64,000 nucleotides of DNA from Siderastrea siderea (taxonomy: Eukaryota; Cnidaria; Anthozoa; Scleractinia; Rhizangiidae), in NCBI GenBank assembly GCA_964030785.1, contig OZ034969.1, positions 41,001,201 to 41,065,200 of the forward strand, read 5' to 3'. The position numbers were made by a program, and so were the translations under genes. Every line of letters starts with the position of its first letter. Position 1 is the stretch's first letter. Below, piece by piece: positions 58,666-64,000 of this stretch. Below the pieces are notes generated by a model. The model saw only the letters and a program-made list of their open reading frames with translations. It had not been told where the DNA came from and made no database searches.

Positions 58666-59099
58666 AATATTATATGGCTGCGTCTAACACTTTATTACTT
58701 GAAAAACGAGTCGTGGCGGATTGGAATGAATGAAACAGTTTACCGGAAAGCACTCATAACTCAGCAGTTTTATTTCACACCAAAAAATTATATTGAACAA
58801 GAAAAAGTAGAAATCTTCAAAGAAACTGTCTCTTTTCATTTAGCTTCAAATCAGTCGAACTATTTGAATTAAATGTACTTTCACGTTTTCTATATTCTCG
58901 CTTTACATGCCGGGCATTAACATGGTTCATAATGCCCGTAGGCATTACGGGAAAATCCGGCCCCGAGTATTGGCCAATCACACTGCGCGTTATATATTTA
59001 CAAGCTCTAACCATATAATAATTGTTAAATAATGCACCAAATATTTTCGCTTGTGTGTGATTGGTCAAAATTAGCCACGGGATACAGCATAACTCAATT

Positions 59100-59319
59100 A
59101 AAAAGGGAAATATCATTAAGTGACATGCCCCGTTTTTCAAAATTTCAGCTTAAGACTTTCTGTCTCTTCCCCCTAAACTTTAAGATGGAACATCGTTTTG
59201 TTTTTGTAACAGAGGAGGATCTCAACATCGTTTTTGATGATACCGTAAAACCTAAAAAGTCAACATTCCACGCAGTAAATGTTTTAGTCGCGCGCGCAGC
59301 TTTTAGCAGAAATATTTGA
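59100..59319 (+). other. Short frame resembling a repeat-encoded N-terminus
   Basis: An open stretch contains MEHRFVFVTEEDLNIVFDD and KPKKSTFHAVNVL, ending with a stop at 59317-59319. The pattern resembles N-terminal segments of tyrosine-recombinase (Crypton)-derived proteins as I remember them; this is weak. It may be a transposon fragment. It is followed by ACACAATAACCTTTATT, another LINE-like tail on the minus strand (about 59329-59345). Confidence 0.25.
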
Positions 59320-59791
59320 ATGATAATAAACACAATAACCTTTATTAGGATTTATGCACGGATAGTTGATACTATTTGTTCCTCTCTGTTTGCTTCTTGG
59401 AACAGAAAATGTCCGCGGACAAATATCCGTGTGCTGCCCCCATTGAGCGTGTGTTATTAAACGAGAGTGACCAATTTGTTTATCCCTCGTGATACTTACA
59501 AGGAGTTGGTTTCCAAACAAAAAACAAAGGCCCTAAAGAATGACTGGATTTGTGAAATGTACTTACACCAACGGAAATTAGTCTTTAAAACTTAGACCAG
59601 AGGCTCAGCAATTGCGGGAGATTTTGGCCTGTGTACCTGAGACAACCCTCCCCCCTCCCCTCCCTCCCAAGGAGGCATAACCCTATCAAAACTTCCGGGA
59701 AGACCCCGCGTGCGCAATGTGTGCTTGTTTTCCTGAAAGTTCTATTTCTATGATCAACTGAAACATACTTTTAGAATTAAATAACACTTAC

Positions 59792-62700
59792 CGTATCTGT
59801 ATTTAGGTTATTGCCGTTCCTTAGTTTTGCAGCCTCAGCAATTTTGTCAATAATTTTGCCAACAGTCCAATGCTGAAAACCATCGAGTTGGTTTAAATAT
59901 GAATTCACCTGCAAAACTTTAATACTGGCGAGCACAACAACAGTTAAACTTCACTCCATTTCTACGATCGTTTATGATCAAGGCACGTATTTTGGAAAAT
60001 CAGACTACAATTGGTCAGGAGTTATGATCCCAAGTCATAACCGATTCTTCACGATATTAAAAAACAAAAGATCCAAAAGCGGATTGTTGGCAATGATTTG
60101 CAATAACGAACCCAGCACGATGTCCAAAACCTGCCTGTAAATGACGTTATCATGTGTTCTGTTCTGCTATAAATTATTAGGACTTACAGAGTACCGAAAT
60201 CGTAAACTGATTTCAGATTCCTGGTGGTATTTTAATGTCCACTACCACACCAGCTATGCTGATCAGTTTCATGGCTTAAAAATAAAGCTTCTAACTATCT
60301 CCTAAACAAGCCTTTATGCTGTAGGATAGCTTTACCATTTAACAAATTAGAGGTTTGTATTGATCGCCATCGGATAAAACAGGTAATGCTTTATCCCCAA
60401 GTTTGATTATTCATTCATTTATTTGTATTCTAGGAGTATATCTTTAAACATTAAAAGCTATAGCTGTCATAGCTGGTAAAATTTAAGTCGAGAAATTTCT
60501 GACCTTAGAGAAAAACATAGGTAGTTCCCGTTCCTTACTGGAAAATGGCAATAAAACTCTGAGATAAATTCGCTCATCCTGCAATCAAACAAGACAAACT
60601 TTCAAGAACAAGATGCAATTTGTAAGGTATGGAAATCCAAAACAAATAAATAAATTCTTTGCTTTACCTCTTTTTCAAATTTGAGGATTAAGAGTGACAA
60701 TATTGAACGACTTTAATAGCCACCCAGATCTGATCAACTGCCTTTTTCTTCCACCAATTTGCACAAATGATTAAAAAAGAACAACTCATCACTTCTAATG
60801 TACTGTTAAAGGAACTTTAACTAGAAAAACGCCTTGTGTGTCAAATTTGAATAGTGAATTCAAGATGCGAGATTTTTAGCGGAGACCAGACTTCTAACAC
60901 AAGCGTGACGAGGTGTGGGAGTACTTCATCCAAAGCACGCATGCGCCACATAAATGATTGAAAAAAATCAATCGACTCAAACTCACTGAGTGCCGAGCTT
61001 TTCCCGAAAAACTGCCATTTTAGCCATAAACGCCGTACTTTGGCTACATAAACTAAACTTCTCTTCCACTTCCAAGGTTTTTATGCAAAACTATCTTCGG
61101 CCATGCGTATATATAATTCATCATTTTGAGCTGAGAAAATTAAAAAACAAAGGGCAGATCAAAGAGTGGTACCTTACTGACCCTCGACATATTCATAAGT
61201 TCCCTGCTTAACATCCACTGGACGGTCAGGTCAGACCCCTTGCCCCCCCTCCTCCTTAACGTCCACATGGAATTTTGCACTCCCACGTTTTTCTAGAGCC
61301 GAAAACTACGACGAAATTTGTACCCGTGACAAGAAGATGCAGTAATTGTATTGTAACTGTGGAATGAATTCCCCATCGAAAAGACAGTGAAAGGCTTTAG
61401 TGTTTGGGAAGGTTTAAAATTCGGTTGGAACCTTTTTAAATTAACTACTGTTGCTTTCATATCCAGACAGCACACATCTGTTGGTTTTGTAAAATCTAGC
61501 CAACGCGTATTTCTTCTGCGCCATCTTTGTAAGTGACAAATAACCTGCGATCAGGCCGAATTTTAGCATCGCTCTCATATTCTCTTACGTTGGTCGCTCG
61601 CTAAAATAGGGCCTGATACAATCTCTCACAGAAGTTCATGTCGGCGGCCAAATTTTGGCCGCGGGAATCTCGCAATCTGATTGGCCCTTTAATAATAGAG
61701 CTGTCAACGGAAGTACATTGTCTACGAGTCTCGCTCACAATTTCGATCCGACCGCCATCGCCAAGGAACAACCAAGGAACAAGTCTGCCGAAGTAAAAGG
61801 TGTTGCTCTAATAAATTCTCGTCGTTCTAGGAGAATTGTCACCATTTCTTTCTCTCCTGAGAATGGCGTTCGGTTTGACGCAAGCTGTCTCTCACCTGGA
61901 GCAGAGAAGTATAGCAACAGTGAAGTATGTATTCCGTTTTATCGCATCGTGTCTCGGAATTTTCGTTTGATGGCTTTCAGCTAGTATTGATAACATGAAC
62001 AGAGTAGTGGTTTTTCCCCGTTTTACGAAACAAAACGAACAGCAGACGAACACGTATCTTTCGCCAAGAATGATCAACAAGTCAACCGATAATTCGGTAA
62101 ACTTACGGTAAACTGATGTTTGGCGAGAGCCGCAATCAAGTCGCAATGACGATTTCAGTTTATATTCATTCATTGTTTAACACTTATGTCGTTTTATTGA
62201 TCTCTGACAATGACATCAAAGGATCTGACTAGTTTTATAATAAATGTTCTTCGTTTTAAAATTCGCTGCTGTTTGGAGATAAAATTCGCTGCTAATCTCA
62301 AATATTTATCACTTGTGGAACTAAATTAAATTACAAAATACTCCTTTGTTTATAAACGGTTTTATTTATATCTTTACTAAAGAATGAAACTGAAGGTACT
62401 TCTTTTAATTGCCCAAGGTGTTTTACACAGAATATCGGTGAGAAATGCGAAGAGAATATTTCCGGATACCACCTGAAATGGGAAAGGATTCAAGCATGCA
62501 GCATATTTTGGTACATGGCAACCTCGTCGTGTTTCGAATTTTCATTCAGTTTCAGCTCGACAGACAGAGCAACCATGTACAATACCAGAACCTTCAAGTT
62601 AGCAATCGTGTAAATTTGAGTGCTTGTGCCTAGAAGATTTCTCGTAGCCTATGATTTTCTTATTTTGCCAACATTTGCGTGACTTTTTGCGAATTGCCGT

Positions 62701-63550
62701 TATGAGAAATTTGCATACCGAGGATCATGCAAGCAGAAGAAATTTTGATTGGCTGTTTTGTTGAATGTCAATCAATCAAAAAAGTGGGCGGCAGACGTTC
62801 CGTAGAAGAATTGTATCAGGCTCTATTTTTCGTTTCGCCCGTCCGGCCTGAATGTTTCACCGAGCGAAACGAAAATAGAGCCTGATCGCAGGTTAAGTGA
62901 CAAACTACGTAGGTCACAGCAGAATCGAGTTTGTTCTCATTTTCTACTGCAGTACGTTTTTCTCTTCATGTTCTGTTATCAACATGAGTTACATGTGTTT
63001 CTTTTTAAAGCACGTTATTTACGTTTTGTCCTTGTGAATATGTCGATGGCCCCTTACTGGAGGTTTCGGCTGGCAAGGCCAGTAATGAGTTAAGATAATG
63101 TAATTGAGCTTTACAAATGAAATGAGAGATAAACTAGAACGTCAGTGAGGCACACGCCACCCAGGCACCAGCCACTCTTTTTCAACACTGATTAGAGTTC
63201 AATTACGTTACTGACTGGTTTTGTAAGAAAATGGTCCAGAAGACACGCCTAATGGCTCAACGTCACTGCAATGTTCATTCAGTTCTCCACTAAGTCTTTT
63301 CCTTGCTGGTTATTAAAAGAGCACGGTTAGTGGTTCAGCCGGGATTCTTACGCAAGACCTCTTACTGTAGTCTCTACCCCGTCAAGTAAGTCCTTTTTGA
63401 GCACAGCCAGAATGACGTTCACAGTTATTTCAAGACTGCTGAATACTAATCCACAAACCTGAGGAATGGAAACATCTCCTGTTGCTTTCATCTTGATTTT
63501 CATCAAAGATACTTTAGCTGCCCGACTTTCGTTTCTCACACCTCCTCTCC
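59792..63550 (-). CDS. ZFAND1: ZFAND1-like AN1 zinc-finger protein, two internal exons (partial)
   Basis: Minus-strand exon 63550-63459 reads RGGVRNESRAAKVSLMKIKM, then KATGDVSIPQ, with an AG acceptor and GT donor. Exon 59872-59792 reads HWTVGKIIDKIAEAAKLRNG, then NNLNTDT, followed by GTAAGT. In vertebrate ZFAND1 the corresponding segments (RNSETAAKVALMKLKM..GD.SLPQ and RWSIGK.IDFAASLANLKN.NNKL) precede and begin the ubiquitin-like C-terminal domain. ZFAND1 helps clear arsenite-induced stress granules with p97/VCP and the proteasome. The AN1 zinc-finger exons should lie beyond 64000. The exon expected between these two, and the C-terminal exons, were not found. A 1.35-kb transposon sits in the intron. 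Confidence 0.65.
61541..62894. mobile_element. DNA transposon with 10-bp target duplication (second example)
   Basis: Ends read TAACCTGCGATCAGGCCGAA on the left and AACCTGCGATCAGGCTCTAT on the minus strand at the right. AAGTGACAAA flanks both ends exactly (61531-61540 and 62895-62904). The 10-bp duplication and the T(A/G)xCCTGCG termini match the architecture of the 21128-22649 element. The interior has a 109-residue frame at 61655-61984 (starting MAAGISQSDWPFNNRAVNGS) that I do not recognise. It is inserted in the intron of the ZFAND1-like gene. Confidence 0.8.
62905..63458. other. Intron of the ZFAND1-like gene
   Basis: No element or further exon was recognised between the transposon and the donor at 63458. 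Confidence 0.4.
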
Positions 63551-64000
63551 CTAAAAAGAATGGAAGAAAAAACTGAGATCATAAACATCATCAGATAACA
63601 AACAATTATTGATTATGTTCACAGATGATTCTTTAGCTATCAGTTGCTGAAAGACAACAGGTAAGACATTTTATTTATTCATTTATTTATTTGTCTTGCA
63701 GACATTTGAAACACAATAGAGAGCGTGTCAAGATCATGTCCTTTTAGGAATGAACTGTTTTGAGAAGTGTCATCGTTTATCAGGAACAGCAACTTGTCAG
63801 ATTACTTTGCAGGCCCTTTGCCTAATAATCGAACAGATTTTTTATTCCTCTTGAATATTTGGACGCAGATCCTTGTAAGTTCAAACACTTTTCAACAAGA
63901 TTATCTGAAAAAAGCTTCACTAACAAAACATGATGGCCAAGTATAATGACAGTACGATAATCTACAGTTAAGAGGAAGTAAAGAGCAAGCTATCTAACTT

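Overview
The window looks like nuclear DNA of an anthozoan cnidarian, most likely a stony coral. It is AT-rich, its genes have many small exons with GT-AG introns, and it is packed with DNA transposons, foldback MITEs, a Penelope-like element, LINE and SINE debris and microsatellites. The species call is inference. There are no operons, CRISPR arrays or prokaryotic features.

Region 1 (1-23.5 kb, + strand) is one gene, the orthologue of the NIMA-related kinase NEK11. Its kinase domain is spread over nine small exons (1930-14107). A charged coiled region and an acidic region follow (15753-18677), and the conserved C-terminal module lies at 23318-23519. The glycine-loop exon lies upstream of the window or was not found, and one small exon before the terminal one is also missing. 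The introns hold a 1.9-kb terminal-inverted-repeat (TIR) element, SINEs, TTAA-flanked MITEs, a GIY-YIG fragment, a LINE reverse-transcriptase remnant and a 1.5-kb element with a 10-bp target-site duplication (TSD) that carries a truncated RecQ-like helicase.

Region 2 (24.6-45.8 kb) is a block of mobile DNA. Its core is a 14.6-kb CACTA/EnSpm-like transposon (27646-42239) with matching termini, a short TSD, palindrome-rich subterminal repeats and two divergent genes. The minus-strand gene is an eight-exon transposase related to the TNP2 family; I can splice it into an uninterrupted 1099-codon frame. The plus-strand gene is a six-exon SAM-domain protein, spliced into 392 codons. They share a 189-bp promoter with two E2F-type sites and a CCAAT box. 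This resembles the plant En/Spm layout of a transposase plus a subterminal-repeat-binding helper, although the helper role here is inference. Outside the element, two further repeat families occur in mirror order on both sides. One copy of the outer repeat is split by a Penelope-like insertion with identical 212-bp inverted arms that contain a hammerhead-ribozyme-like core.

Region 3 (45.8-64 kb) holds a small four-exon gene for a secreted cysteine-rich protein of 230 residues (48030-49768). It also holds a 3.8-kb element with about 160-bp TIRs whose decayed cargo is a PIN/XPG-like nuclease (52191-55995), a hAT-like element (57133-58183), and a second 10-bp-TSD element (61541-62894) that sits inside an intron of a minus-strand ZFAND1-like gene (exons 63459-63550 and 59792-59872).

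Exon boundaries were read by eye from splice consensus, phase continuity and family resemblance. No search or alignment program was run.
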